A stretch of 64,000 bases of DNA. Source: Thermaerobacter subterraneus DSM 13965. GTDB lineage: Bacteria > Bacillota > Sulfobacillia > Thermaerobacterales > Thermaerobacteraceae. Below the pieces are notes generated by a model. It had not been told where the DNA came from. It searched no databases and was given only the letters and a program-made list of their open reading frames with translations. Made by a program: the position numbers and the translations under genes. The stretch's first letter is position 1. Each line of letters begins with the position of its first letter. This document shows positions 35,737-43,707 of this stretch, piece by piece. The DNA lies in the NCBI RefSeq assembly GCF_000183545.2, contig NZ_JH976535.1, forward strand, positions 1,169,890 through 1,233,889. The letters are read 5' to 3'.

Positions 35737-37383
35737 TCACCGCACCTTGGTCAGGTTCTCCGTGCGGATGATCCCGTCGGGATAGTTGACGAAGCCCTGG
35801 ATCTGGGCCGAGTACGCCTTGACGTTCTTCGGGTAGTACAGGTAGATGTACGGCGCGTCCTGATGAACCTGCTCCATGACCTGCCGGTACAGCTCCACCC
35901 GCTGGTTCATGTCCAGGACCTGCCGCGCCTCGTCGAGCAACCGGTCGACGCCGGGGTTGCTGTAGCGGGAGTCGTTCTGGCTGCCGCCGGTGTACAGCCA
36001 CGGGTAGATGTTCCCGTCAGGGTCCGGGCGGCCGCTCCAGCCGAGGGCGGCAGCCTGGAAGTTGCCGTTATCGGTGTCGTCCAGCAGGCTGCCGAACTCG
36101 ACCTGCTGGATCTCCATCTGGATCCCCGCGTCGGCCAGCATGTCCTTGATGACCTGGGCCACCTGCTGGGTCACGGGGCCGGTGGCCGTCTTGAGGGTGA
36201 ACTGGAAGCCCTCGGGGTGGCCGCCCTGGGCCAGGAGGGCCTTGACCTGGTCCAGATCGCGCTGGGGCGGTTCCCCGGAAGCGGCCGCGGCGGGACTGGA
36301 CGGCGGGAAGGGACCGTACCCGGGTTCCGCCGTCTCCTGGAAGACCACCTGCACCAGGGTGGACCGGTCGATGGCCAGGTCCACGGCGCGGCGCAGGTAG
36401 GGGTTGTTGAAGGGCTCCTTCTCGGTGTTGAGGTAGATGCCCTGGAAGCCCAGGCCGGGCCCGATCTCCACCTTGAGGTTGGGGACCGACCGGAGGTCGG
36501 CGATGGACTGGGCCGGGACGGTGTCGATGATGTCCAGCTGGCCGGCCTTCAGGTTGACCACCTTGATGTTGTCGTCGGTGACCACCTTCCACACGATCCG
36601 GTCGGCCTTGGGGAGGCCCTCCCGCCAGTAGTCCGGGTTCTTGACCAGGACGATCTGGTCGCCCTTGATCCGGTTTTCAAACTTGAAAGGGCCCGTCCCC
36701 ACGGGGTTCTGGCCGAACTGGTCGCCCGCCTCCTGGATGGCCGTGGGCGAGCCCATCATGCCGGCCCGGTCTGTCAGGGTGTAGAGCAGCGGGCTGTACG
36801 GCTGCTTCAGGACGATGCGGACGGTGTAGTCGTCCACCTTTTCCACCCGGTCGACGGCCGACAGCTCGCTGTAGCGGGCCGAATCCGGGTTCAGGTACCG
36901 CTGCAGATTGAACACCACGGCGTCGGCGTTGAAGGGCGTGCCGTCATGGAAGGTGATGCCCTGGCGCAGCTTGATGGTATAGACCGTGCCGTCCTCCGAC
37001 ACCTCGGGCAGGGACTCGGCCAGTTCGGGCACCACCTGCAGGTTTTCGTCCAGATCGTACAGCTTGTCGAAGATGCTGTTCTGCACGTAGCGATCGACCA
37101 GGGCGCTGGACATGGCGGGGTCCAGGTTGGGCGGGTCGGCGTTGATGCCGATGGTGATGGTCACCGGCCCGCCGGCGCCGCCCTGCGCCGGCGGCGCGGA
37201 AGTACCTTCGCCGCCACCGCCGGTGGCGCCGCCGCCGCATCCCGCCAGGATCAGTACGACGGCCGCTGCGAGGGCCAGCACCCGCTGCCGGGCGCGGGGA
37301 TGCGCGCCGGCCTGTGCCGCCGGGCGCCGGGTCCGGATCCGACGGCCCACCAGCCATGTCACCATCTGGGCGATCCGGGGCAT
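35737..37383 (-). CDS. Peptide-type ABC transporter substrate-binding lipoprotein (SBP_bac_5)
   Basis: A 548-residue extracytoplasmic binding protein of the family 5 type. It starts with a twin-Arg-like basic segment, a hydrophobic stretch and the lipobox LILAGC, followed by a Gly-rich linker. Family motifs are NLDPAMSSALVDRYV, ITFHDGTPFNADAVVFNLQR, GTGPFKF, VNLKAGQLDII and NPYLRRAVDLAIDRSTLV. The ligand may be a peptide, glutathione-like compound or ureide; it cannot be read from sequence. The ATG at 37383 follows AAAGGAGG. It is the first transporter gene after the IclR regulator, 129 bp downstream of it. Confidence 0.9.
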   Translation of the reverse strand: MPRIAQMVTWLVGRRIRTRRPAAQAGAHPRARQRVLALAAAVVLILAGCGGGATGGGGEGTSAPPAQGGAGGPVTITIGINADPPNLDPAMSSALVDRYVQNSIFDKLYDLDENLQVVPELAESLPEVSEDGTVYTIKLRQGITFHDGTPFNADAVVFNLQRYLNPDSARYSELSAVDRVEKVDDYTVRIVLKQPYSPLLYTLTDRAGMMGSPTAIQEAGDQFGQNPVGTGPFKFENRIKGDQIVLVKNPDYWREGLPKADRIVWKVVTDDNIKVVNLKAGQLDIIDTVPAQSIADLRSVPNLKVEIGPGLGFQGIYLNTEKEPFNNPYLRRAVDLAIDRSTLVQVVFQETAEPGYGPFPPSSPAAAASGEPPQRDLDQVKALLAQGGHPEGFQFTLKTATGPVTQQVAQVIKDMLADAGIQMEIQQVEFGSLLDDTDNGNFQAAALGWSGRPDPDGNIYPWLYTGGSQNDSRYSNPGVDRLLDEARQVLDMNQRVELYRQVMEQVHQDAPYIYLYYPKNVKAYSAQIQGFVNYPDGIIRTENLTKVR

Positions 37384-37512
37384 GATAGGGCCTCCTTTCC
37401 TCCAAGGGGAAGACATTGGGTTCGCCGGGTTCGCCGCACAGAGACCGCACAGAGACATAGGGGTTCACGCCGGCCGGCTTCAACGGGCCGCCGCCCGCCC
37501 GGGCGCAAGACG

Positions 37513-38355
37513 TCAGGGCAGGGATGGGTTCGACGCTCGTCTCCGCTGCCCGGGCCGGGCCGGTGGCCAGGGGGCCGGCCAGGTCCCCTGCCACCCCAGG
37601 AGGCGGCTCAGCTCCCGGGCGGCATCCTGAACGGCGGCCACCATGGCGGACGCGGGGCGGTGCGCCAGCCGCTGCCGGGGCCCGGCGATGCTGATGGCTC
37701 CGGTCACCCACCCGTACGCATCGAAGACGGCGGCTCCGAAAGCCTGGATGTCGACTTCCACCTCGGAATCGCTCTCGGAATAGCCGCGCCGGCGAATCTC
37801 GGCCAGGTTGGCCAGCAACTGCTCCCGGTCGGTGATGGTGCGGGGCCCCCGCCGCACGAAGTAGGGCGAGCGCAGGTAGGCGTCGATCGCCTCCTCGGGC
37901 AGATAGGCCAGGATGGGCTTGTTGGACGCCCCGGAGTGCAGGGACGCAAACCGGCCGACCTCCGCCGCCATTCGCACGGGATGAGGGCTGTCCACCTTCG
38001 CCAGGCAGATGCTGCGCCATCCGGCCTGGACCATCAGGATCGACGTTTCGCCGCTGGCTTCGGTGACCCGCCGCAGCAAGGGCAGGGCCAGCCGGGCGAT
38101 GTCGAGCCCGTTCTCCGCCATCCGCCCGGCCACCAGCAGGGCGGGGCCCAGCCGGTACCGGCGGGTGACCGGGTCCTGGATCAGGTAGCCATGCTCCTGA
38201 AAGGTGGCCAGGATCTTCGACACCGTGCCCTTGGGGAGCCCGGCGGCCGCCGCCAGCTCCCCGACGCTCCACTCGGGGTGCGAGGGGGAGAACTGCTGCA
38301 GCAGGCGCAGGGCACGCCCCAAGGACTGTATGGTCGAGCGTGGCGCGGCCCTCAC
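37513..38355 (-). CDS. IclR-family transcriptional regulator
   Basis: A 280-residue regulator. The N-terminal winged helix-turn-helix (SLGRALRLLQQFSPSHPEWS, then AAGLPKGTVSKILATFQEHG) is followed by the IclR effector domain (MVQAGWRSICLAKVDSPHPV, LHSGASNKPILAYLP, RRRGYSESDSEVEVDIQAFG). It sits at the head of the ABC transporter operon on the same strand and is the likely local regulator; a palindrome of IclR style lies 25 bp upstream of its start. The GTG start at 38355 is close to GGGGAG, so the exact start is uncertain. The C-terminus carries ~25 Pro/Arg-rich residues outside the domain. Confidence 0.88.
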   Translation of the reverse strand: MRAAPRSTIQSLGRALRLLQQFSPSHPEWSVGELAAAAGLPKGTVSKILATFQEHGYLIQDPVTRRYRLGPALLVAGRMAENGLDIARLALPLLRRVTEASGETSILMVQAGWRSICLAKVDSPHPVRMAAEVGRFASLHSGASNKPILAYLPEEAIDAYLRSPYFVRRGPRTITDREQLLANLAEIRRRGYSESDSEVEVDIQAFGAAVFDAYGWVTGAISIAGPRQRLAHRPASAMVAAVQDAARELSRLLGWQGTWPAPWPPARPGQRRRASNPSLP

Positions 38356-38380
38356 CTCCCCGCCACCGCCCGGTGGCGAT

Positions 38381-38400
38381 TTTCGTTTCCTAATACGAAA
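38381..38400. promoter_or_regulatory. Candidate IclR-type operator
   Basis: TTTCGT and ACGAAA flank an 8-base spacer (TTCCTAAT) in an AT-rich patch upstream of the IclR gene. Size and symmetry suit autoregulation. A separate 8-bp hairpin (CGCCACCG/CGGTGGCG, 38361-38378) lies between it and the start codon. Confidence 0.5.
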
Positions 38401-38481
38401 CGGTGTTTCTCTCCCGGGAGATTGGATTCGCCTATTCGCGCCTTTCGCTGCGATTCCTGCTCGGCCACCCGGTTTCTCGAC

Positions 38482-38512
38482 AAAAAAAAGACGGTTCCCA
38501 GCGCGGGAACCG
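38482..38512 (-). terminator. Intrinsic terminator of the quinone oxidoreductase gene
   Basis: On the minus strand, CGGTTCCC-GCGCT-GGGAACCG is followed by TCTTTTTTTT, a textbook Rho-independent terminator about 95 bp past the stop codon. Confidence 0.85.
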
Positions 38513-38607
38513 CTGGAACGCGGGGCCGCGGCCCGGGCCGGGACGGCCGCGGCGGAAAGGGGTGCGGGGGACCCTGCCTGGGGACGGGCCGCCCGCCGGC
38601 GGTGCCT

Positions 38608-39594
38608 TCACTCGACCCGCAGCACGATCTTGCCCGTGTTGCGGTTGCGCTCCATGTAGCGGTGGGCTTCGCGGACCTGATCCCAGGGGAAGATGCGGTC
38701 GATCACCGGCCGGATCGCTCCGGAAGCCAGCTTGGGCAGGTACCGCACGGCGAACTCCCGGGTCAGCTGCACCTTGTATTCTGCGCTGCGGGAGCGCAGC
38801 GTGGTGCCGGTGATCTGCAGGCGCTTGCCCATCAACCGGCGCAGGTCGAAGCGGTCGACGACCCCGCCGCCCATGGTGGCGATGAGCACCAGCCGCCCGT
38901 CCATGCCCAGGCAGTCCAGGTTCTGTTCCCAGTAGGGCGCGCCGACGAAGTCCAGGATGAGCTGGACCCCGGCCTGGCCCGTGGCTTCGCGTATGACGGG
39001 GGCGAAGGGCCCGAGCTTGTAGTTCACCGCCACCTCGGCGCCCAGCTGCCGGCAGGCCTCCAGCTTCGGCTCGGTGCCGGCCGTCACCGCCACCCGGGCG
39101 CCCGCATCGCGAGCCAGCTGGATGGCGGCCGTGCCCACGCCGCTGGCCCCCGCATGAATGAGGACCCATTCACCCGCCTGCAAGCCGCCGATCCAGAACA
39201 GGCACTGGTAGGCGGTGAGGAAGGCCTCCGGAATGGCCGCCGCCTCTTCAAAGCTGAGGTTGGGCGGGATGGGCAGGGCCATGGCCGCCGGAACGGTGAC
39301 GTACTGGGCGTAGCCGCCCCCGGGGAGCAGGGCGAACACCCGGTCCCCGGGGTGCCACCCCTCGCAACCCGTGCCCAGCGCCACCACCTCCCCGGCGGCC
39401 TCCAGGCCCAAAAGGGGGCTGGCCCCGGGGGGTGGCGGGTACATGCCCCGCCGCTGCAGGATGTCGGCCCGGTTCAGGGCCGTCGCCCGCACTCGCACCA
39501 GCAGCTCGCCGGGTCCGGGCTCGGGGTCGGGAACTTCTCCCATCACCAGGTTTTCTACCCCGCCCGGTTGTCGCACCAGGATGGCTTTCATCAC
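38608..39594 (-). CDS. qor: Zinc-free NAD(P)H:quinone oxidoreductase (QOR-type MDR)
   Basis: A 328-residue medium-chain dehydrogenase/reductase. Seen are the N-terminal MKAILVRQPGGVENLVMGEV, the family segment RATALNRADILQRRGMYPPP, GLEAAGEVVALG, the nucleotide-binding loop HAGASGVGTAAIQLARDAGA and the C-terminal NTGKIVLRV. Structural and catalytic zinc ligands are absent, as in the PIG3/QOR group that reduces quinones with NADPH. Start codons GTG (39594) and ATG (39591) adjoin. Its start overlaps the stop of a PaaI fragment, suggesting a former paaK-paaI-qor operon. Confidence 0.88.
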   Translation of the reverse strand: MMKAILVRQPGGVENLVMGEVPDPEPGPGELLVRVRATALNRADILQRRGMYPPPPGASPLLGLEAAGEVVALGTGCEGWHPGDRVFALLPGGGYAQYVTVPAAMALPIPPNLSFEEAAAIPEAFLTAYQCLFWIGGLQAGEWVLIHAGASGVGTAAIQLARDAGARVAVTAGTEPKLEACRQLGAEVAVNYKLGPFAPVIREATGQAGVQLILDFVGAPYWEQNLDCLGMDGRLVLIATMGGGVVDRFDLRRLMGKRLQITGTTLRSRSAEYKVQLTREFAVRYLPKLASGAIRPVIDRIFPWDQVREAHRYMERNRNTGKIVLRVE

Positions 39595-39800
39595 CGAACC
39601 TCCCCACGCGGACGGTCCTCTTGCGGGCGGGCCCCGTCGCCTTCCTCCCCTTGCCGGAAGACGCGGCCCTGTCCGGCCGTCACCAGTCGCCCGTCCGCCG
39701 CCCGGCGAACCTCCAGCCGGTAAAGGGCCGTCCGCCGGCCGCAGTGCTCCTCCCAGGCCTCGGTCACCAGGCGGTCTCGGCCGGGCCGGACTTCACCCGC
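39591..39800 (-). pseudogene. Remnant of a PaaI-type acyl-CoA thioesterase (C-terminal part only)
   Basis: Reading the minus strand just after phenylacetate-CoA ligase gives about 60 residues that look like the C-terminal strand region of a hotdog-fold PaaI thioesterase (RLVTEAWEEHCGRRTALYRL, then DGRLVTAGQGRVFR). The first two-thirds of the gene, including the catalytic region, are missing and there is no proper start. The stop overlaps the start of qor. This is most simply an internal deletion that removed the 5' part of paaI. Confidence 0.6.
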
Positions 39801-41118
39801 TCACCTGGCGGCGGTCGACCACCCGGACGGCCTTCCCTTCACTGCGGGGAACCGACCCCGGCGCCACCAGCCGGACCGCCACCTGCAGGCCCAGGGCTCC
39901 GCCCAGCACGTCTTCCACCTGCTCCTGCAACCGCCGGGCCGCCTCGGCCTCGGGGTCGAACCCGCCCCAGGCCGCCGTGACGGCGGGCGCCGGTTCGACC
40001 CACACCTCGATCCGGTCCAGGACGCGGCCCCGGTCGACGACCAGCTGGTAGTGGGGCGCCAGCTCGGGAATCCGCAGGAGCTGGTACTCCACCTCCGAGG
40101 GGAAGACGTTCACTCCCCGCACGACCAGCATGTCGTCAACCCGGCCCTTGACGCGGCTCATCCGCACCAGGGTGCGGCTGCAGCGGCAGGGTTCCGGGTA
40201 GAGGGCGGCGATGTCGCCCGTGCGGTAGCGGATCACCGGGAAGGCCTCCTTGGTCAGCGAGGTGAAGACCAGCTCCCCGTACTCGCCGGGGGGAAGGGGC
40301 TCGCCGGTGCTCGGGTCGACCACCTCGGGGAGGAAGTGGTCCTCGTTGATGTGCAGGCCGTCCTTCGCCTCCCGGCACTCGCAGGCGACCCCCGGCCCGA
40401 TCACCTCGCTCAGGCCGTAGATGTCCACGGCGTCGATGCCCAGGCGCTCTTCCAGGGCCTGGCGCAGCGACTCGGACCAGGGCTCGGCGCCCAGGATGCC
40501 GTACCGCAGGCTGGTGGACCGGGCGTCCAGGCCGTGTTCGTCCATGTAGTCGGCCAGGTTGAGCAGGTAGGAGGGGGTGCAGGCGATGCCGTGGGGTTGC
40601 AGGTCCTGGATCAGAAGAACCTGCCGGGCGGTGTTGCCGCCCGAGGCGGGAACCACCGTGGCGCCCGCCCGCTCGGCACCGGCGTGCAGGCCCAGGCCCC
40701 CGGTGAAGAGGCCGTAGCCGTAGGCATTGTGCAGGATGTGGCCCGGCTCGCCGCCGGCCATGCAGAAGCAGCGGGCGACGCACTCGGCCCAGACCTCCAG
40801 GTCGTGGCGGGTGTAGCCCACCACCGTGGGCTTGCCCCGGGTTCCCGAGGAGGCGTGGATCCGGGTGACCCGGTTCAGGGGCTCGGCGAAGAGGCCGAAG
40901 GGGTAGTGGTCCCGCAGGTCCTGCTTGGTCATGAAGGGCAGGCGGGCCAGGTCTTCCAGGTGGCGGATGCTGGCCGGCGTGAGGCCCCGCTCCTCCATGC
41001 GCCGGCGCACCAGCTCCACCCGCTGGTATGCCCGCTCCACCGTGGCCTGAAGCCGCTCCAGCTGCAGGCGCCGCAACGCCTCCCGGGACGCGGTCTCCCC
41101 ATCCCGGTCCCAGATCAT
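39793..41118 (-). CDS. paaK: Phenylacetate-CoA ligase
   Basis: A 441-residue AMP-forming ligase of the PaaK family, activating phenylacetate (or a related aryl acid) to the CoA thioester. Seen are RLPFMTKQDLRDHYPFGLFA, the P-loop HASSGTRGKPTVVGYT, YGYGLFTGGLGLHAGAE, IYGLSEVIGPGVACEC and the C-terminal domain start RVDDMLVVRGVNVFPSEVE. Length is normal. The ATG at 41118 follows GGGAGGGATCG. No other phenylacetate degradation genes except the PaaI remnant are in view, so it may act alone or feed an anaerobic-type pathway elsewhere. Confidence 0.92.
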   Translation of the reverse strand: MIWDRDGETASREALRRLQLERLQATVERAYQRVELVRRRMEERGLTPASIRHLEDLARLPFMTKQDLRDHYPFGLFAEPLNRVTRIHASSGTRGKPTVVGYTRHDLEVWAECVARCFCMAGGEPGHILHNAYGYGLFTGGLGLHAGAERAGATVVPASGGNTARQVLLIQDLQPHGIACTPSYLLNLADYMDEHGLDARSTSLRYGILGAEPWSESLRQALEERLGIDAVDIYGLSEVIGPGVACECREAKDGLHINEDHFLPEVVDPSTGEPLPPGEYGELVFTSLTKEAFPVIRYRTGDIAALYPEPCRCSRTLVRMSRVKGRVDDMLVVRGVNVFPSEVEYQLLRIPELAPHYQLVVDRGRVLDRIEVWVEPAPAVTAAWGGFDPEAEAARRLQEQVEDVLGGALGLQVAVRLVAPGSVPRSEGKAVRVVDRRQVSG

Positions 41119-41524
41119 GACGATCCCTCCCGTGACGCTGCCGCCCGCCGCCCCCAGGCCGGAGGGCGGCGATCCCCAGCGGGGACTTCACCGCCCGGGG
41201 CGGGAGCCCCTGCCCAGGGTGGTAGTCCCTACGCGTGGCGGGAGCCCCTGCCGGGGCGGGGCAGGGGGGGGAGGGGGGCGTTGCGGGGCGAGGGCCGGTG
41301 GGGAGGCGGTGGGGTGGACCGGCCGAGGGCTGGTGCGACCTCGGTCGGGGGTGCTCCCGTTACACACGGTGCAGGCCGCCGGGCGTTGTGAGGTGCTCCA
41401 GGTCCCGCTTCTCCGCTTGGTGGTCGCTGGTGGCGTGATGGCACTGCCGGTATCCGCTCCGGGATGCGTGAAAGGCCGTCACCACCCCAGGTCTGGCCCG
41501 CGGCGCCCCAGCTGCACCAGGCCG
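41119..41524. other. Intergenic region with direct repeats
   Basis: A 406-bp gap between paaK and mobA. It contains a 16-bp direct repeat GGCGGGAGCCCCTGCC at 41199-41214 and 41237-41252, and G-runs near 41262-41280 that could form G-quadruplexes. No coding similarity was recognised in any frame. Confidence 0.6.
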
Positions 41525-42241
41525 TTAGGGGGTGGGCGGGCCGGCGGGAGGGGACATCCGGCGGATCCAGGTGTCCCAGTCGTCTGGGGTGTTCAGGTTC
41601 GTCAGGGAGGAGAGGGCTGGGTCGATCTGGCGCAGACGGTCTTCGGTCACCCAGAGCACCCGCAGGTCGGGTTCGTCCAGCAGGGACCGGAGGGGCCCGC
41701 CCCCTTGCTCCAAACGGCGCCGGGCCCGGGGCGCCAGGCACCGGGAGTAGACGGCCAGGAGGGGTTCGGGGCGCCCATCCCGCAGGGGGACCACCGCGTC
41801 GGGCGGGTCGCCGGCGGCAGCGGCCGCCAGCGCCTCACCGAGTAGAAAACGGCCCACCGCAGGGGTCAGGCCGGGCATGTCGCAGGCGACGAACAGGCCG
41901 TAGGGGTAGGCCATGGCCTCCAGGCCCGCGTGGAGACCGGCCAGGGGCCCCCGGCCCGGGTAACGGTCCAGGACCAGGGGCAGGCCCAGGCCACCATAGC
42001 GGCCGGGGGGCCGGTCGACCACCAGGACCTGGGCGCAAAAGGAGGCCAGGATGCTTGCCAGGTGGACGATCAAGGGGCCGTCCGGCGTAGGGAGCAGGGC
42101 CTTGTCCCGGCCCATGCGCCGGCTGAGGCCGCCGGCCAGGATGACCCCGGCGGCGGGCAGCGGCCCCGCCTTCTTGACGCCGGTAGTAGGCAGAGGCCTC
42201 ACCTCTTGGTTTCCGGGATGCGGCGGGTGAAGCCGGTTCAT
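41525..42241 (-). CDS. mobA: Molybdenum cofactor guanylyltransferase
   Basis: A 238-residue MobA. The nucleotide-binding start is AAGVILAGGLSRRMGRDKALL, followed by VLDRYPGRGPLAGLHAGLEA, LFVACDMPGLTPAV and a C-terminal LTNLNTPDDWD. It attaches GMP to molybdopterin to make the bis-MGD form used by DMSO reductase-family enzymes such as the FdhF-like protein downstream. About 25 extra residues precede the conserved start. The ATG at 42241 follows GGGGGAGGG. It is transcribed away from fdhD. Confidence 0.88.
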   Translation of the reverse strand: MNRLHPPHPGNQEVRPLPTTGVKKAGPLPAAGVILAGGLSRRMGRDKALLPTPDGPLIVHLASILASFCAQVLVVDRPPGRYGGLGLPLVLDRYPGRGPLAGLHAGLEAMAYPYGLFVACDMPGLTPAVGRFLLGEALAAAAAGDPPDAVVPLRDGRPEPLLAVYSRCLAPRARRRLEQGGGPLRSLLDEPDLRVLWVTEDRLRQIDPALSSLTNLNTPDDWDTWIRRMSPPAGPPTP

Positions 42242-42441
42242 CCAGTTCCCTCCCCCTGGTCCGGGTTCCGCTCCCCTTCGACCCAGTTGCCCTGGGGATC
42301 CCAGGCCCCGGAACCGCTCTTCCCCTGCCCCCGGATGGGCGAATCCCCTTGCGCCCTCTGACCCTCTGGCAATTCTTTGCCGGCCGGAAGCCCGTCCCTC
42401 CGGCCGGGTTTGGACATCCGGCACCCTCGGGGGACAGGACC

Positions 42442-42469
42442 TTGCGCGCCTGGATCCTTCTGGTAAAAT
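42442..42469 (+). promoter_or_regulatory. Candidate promoter of the fdhD-moeA-molybdoenzyme operon
   Basis: TTGCGC and TAAAAT are separated by 16 bp, 180 bp upstream of fdhD, in the only AT-rich part of the 409-bp mobA-fdhD divergent gap. The remainder of the gap shows no credible gene. Confidence 0.45.
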
Positions 42470-42650
42470 GAAGATTAACGTATGCACCGTAGCGGGGCAG
42501 GCCCTCAAACCACAGGCCAGCAGCTCCCACCGCGGGGCGGCGCTTGCCGAGCGGAGGCGGCCCAGGGACCCCGGCCCGGCTTGGGGTGCCGGGGCCGGGT
42601 TGCATGAGGCCTGGCAACACCGCGTACACCTCTGGGGGAGGGGAACGGCG

Positions 42651-43544
42651 GTGGAGGCGGTGCGGACCAGCACGGTCCGCCGGCGGGTGCAGCGGTGGCA
42701 GCAGGGCCGCTGCCGGTGGGCGGACGACGTGCTGGTGACGGAAGAGCCACTGGAGATCCGCCTGCGCCCGGCCGGCCAGGCCGACCCGGTGCGGGTGGCC
42801 GTGACCATGCGGACGCCGGGGCACGATTTCGAGCTGGCGGGCGGGTTCCTCTTCACCGAAGGACTGCTGGACGATCCCCACCAGATCCAAGCCATCACCT
42901 ATTGCACCGACCCCGACGTGGACGGCGACCAGCAGTACAATATCGTCAACGTCTGGCTGCGGCCGGGCGTGACCGTCGAACCACGGGCGCTGCAACGGAA
43001 CTTCTACACCACCTCCAGCTGCGGCGTCTGCGGCAAGGCCTCGCTGGAGGCCATCCACAGCCGGGGGGCCTGCGTCCTGCCGCAGTCCCAGGAGGCCATG
43101 GTCCGGCCCGAGGTCCTGGCGACCCTGGGGGAGACCCTGCGCCGGCAGCAGGCGCTGTTCGACCGCACGGGCGGGCTGCATGCCGCAGCCCTCTTCGACC
43201 TGGACGGGCGGCTCCTGGCCCTGCGGGAAGACGTCGGCCGCCACAACGCCACCGACAAGCTCATCGGCCACTTCTTCCTGCAGGGGCGGACGCCCCTGGC
43301 CGGCACCATCCTCATGGTCAGCGGCCGGGCCAGCTTCGAGATCGTGCAGAAGGCGGTGGTGGCCGGCATCCCCGTGGTGGTGGCCGTCTCCGCCCCGTCC
43401 AGCCTGGCCTGCGACGCGGCCCGCGAGTTCGGCCTGACCCTGATCGGCTTTGCCCGGGGCGACCGGTTTAACGTCTATACAGGGGCTGCCCGGGTGGGCC
43501 AGCCCGCCTCGACCCCGGGCGAGGCCGGCGGTCGAACCGGCTGA
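42651..43544 (+). CDS. fdhD: Formate dehydrogenase accessory sulfurtransferase
   Basis: A 297-residue FdhD. It moves sulfur from a cysteine desulfurase to the bis-MGD cofactor, which is needed for formate dehydrogenase activity. Seen are EEPLEIRLRP, VAVTMRTPGHDFELAGGFLF, the active CxxC loop SSCGVCGKASLEA, EDVGRHNATDKLIG and MVSGRASFEIVQKA. The GTG at 42651 follows GGGGGAGGGGAAC; upstream sequence in frame is not conserved. It is first in an operon with moeA-mobB and the FdhF-like enzyme, which identifies that enzyme as its probable client. Confidence 0.93.
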   Translation: MEAVRTSTVRRRVQRWQQGRCRWADDVLVTEEPLEIRLRPAGQADPVRVAVTMRTPGHDFELAGGFLFTEGLLDDPHQIQAITYCTDPDVDGDQQYNIVNVWLRPGVTVEPRALQRNFYTTSSCGVCGKASLEAIHSRGACVLPQSQEAMVRPEVLATLGETLRRQQALFDRTGGLHAAALFDLDGRLLALREDVGRHNATDKLIGHFFLQGRTPLAGTILMVSGRASFEIVQKAVVAGIPVVVAVSAPSSLACDAAREFGLTLIGFARGDRFNVYTGAARVGQPASTPGEAGGRTG

Positions 43545-43707
43545 GCCAGCCGGGCTTGTGCGGTCTGCCGGCCGGGCATGCCGGCCGGGCAAGGTCTTCC
43601 GGGCGAAGCGGGAGGACCTCAGGGGCTACCGGCCCGGCCGGGTCTGCCGGGGGAGACTGGACAACCGGCTGCCGGAAGGTGCCCGCGGACCTGTAGGAGG
43701 CGCGACC

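Noticed and set aside
35710-39723. A 1337-codon open frame on the plus strand opposite the ABC transporter and IclR genes
   Set aside because: It is the mirror of four well-supported minus-strand genes in very GC-rich DNA, where stop codons are rare in antisense frames. No domain is recognisable.
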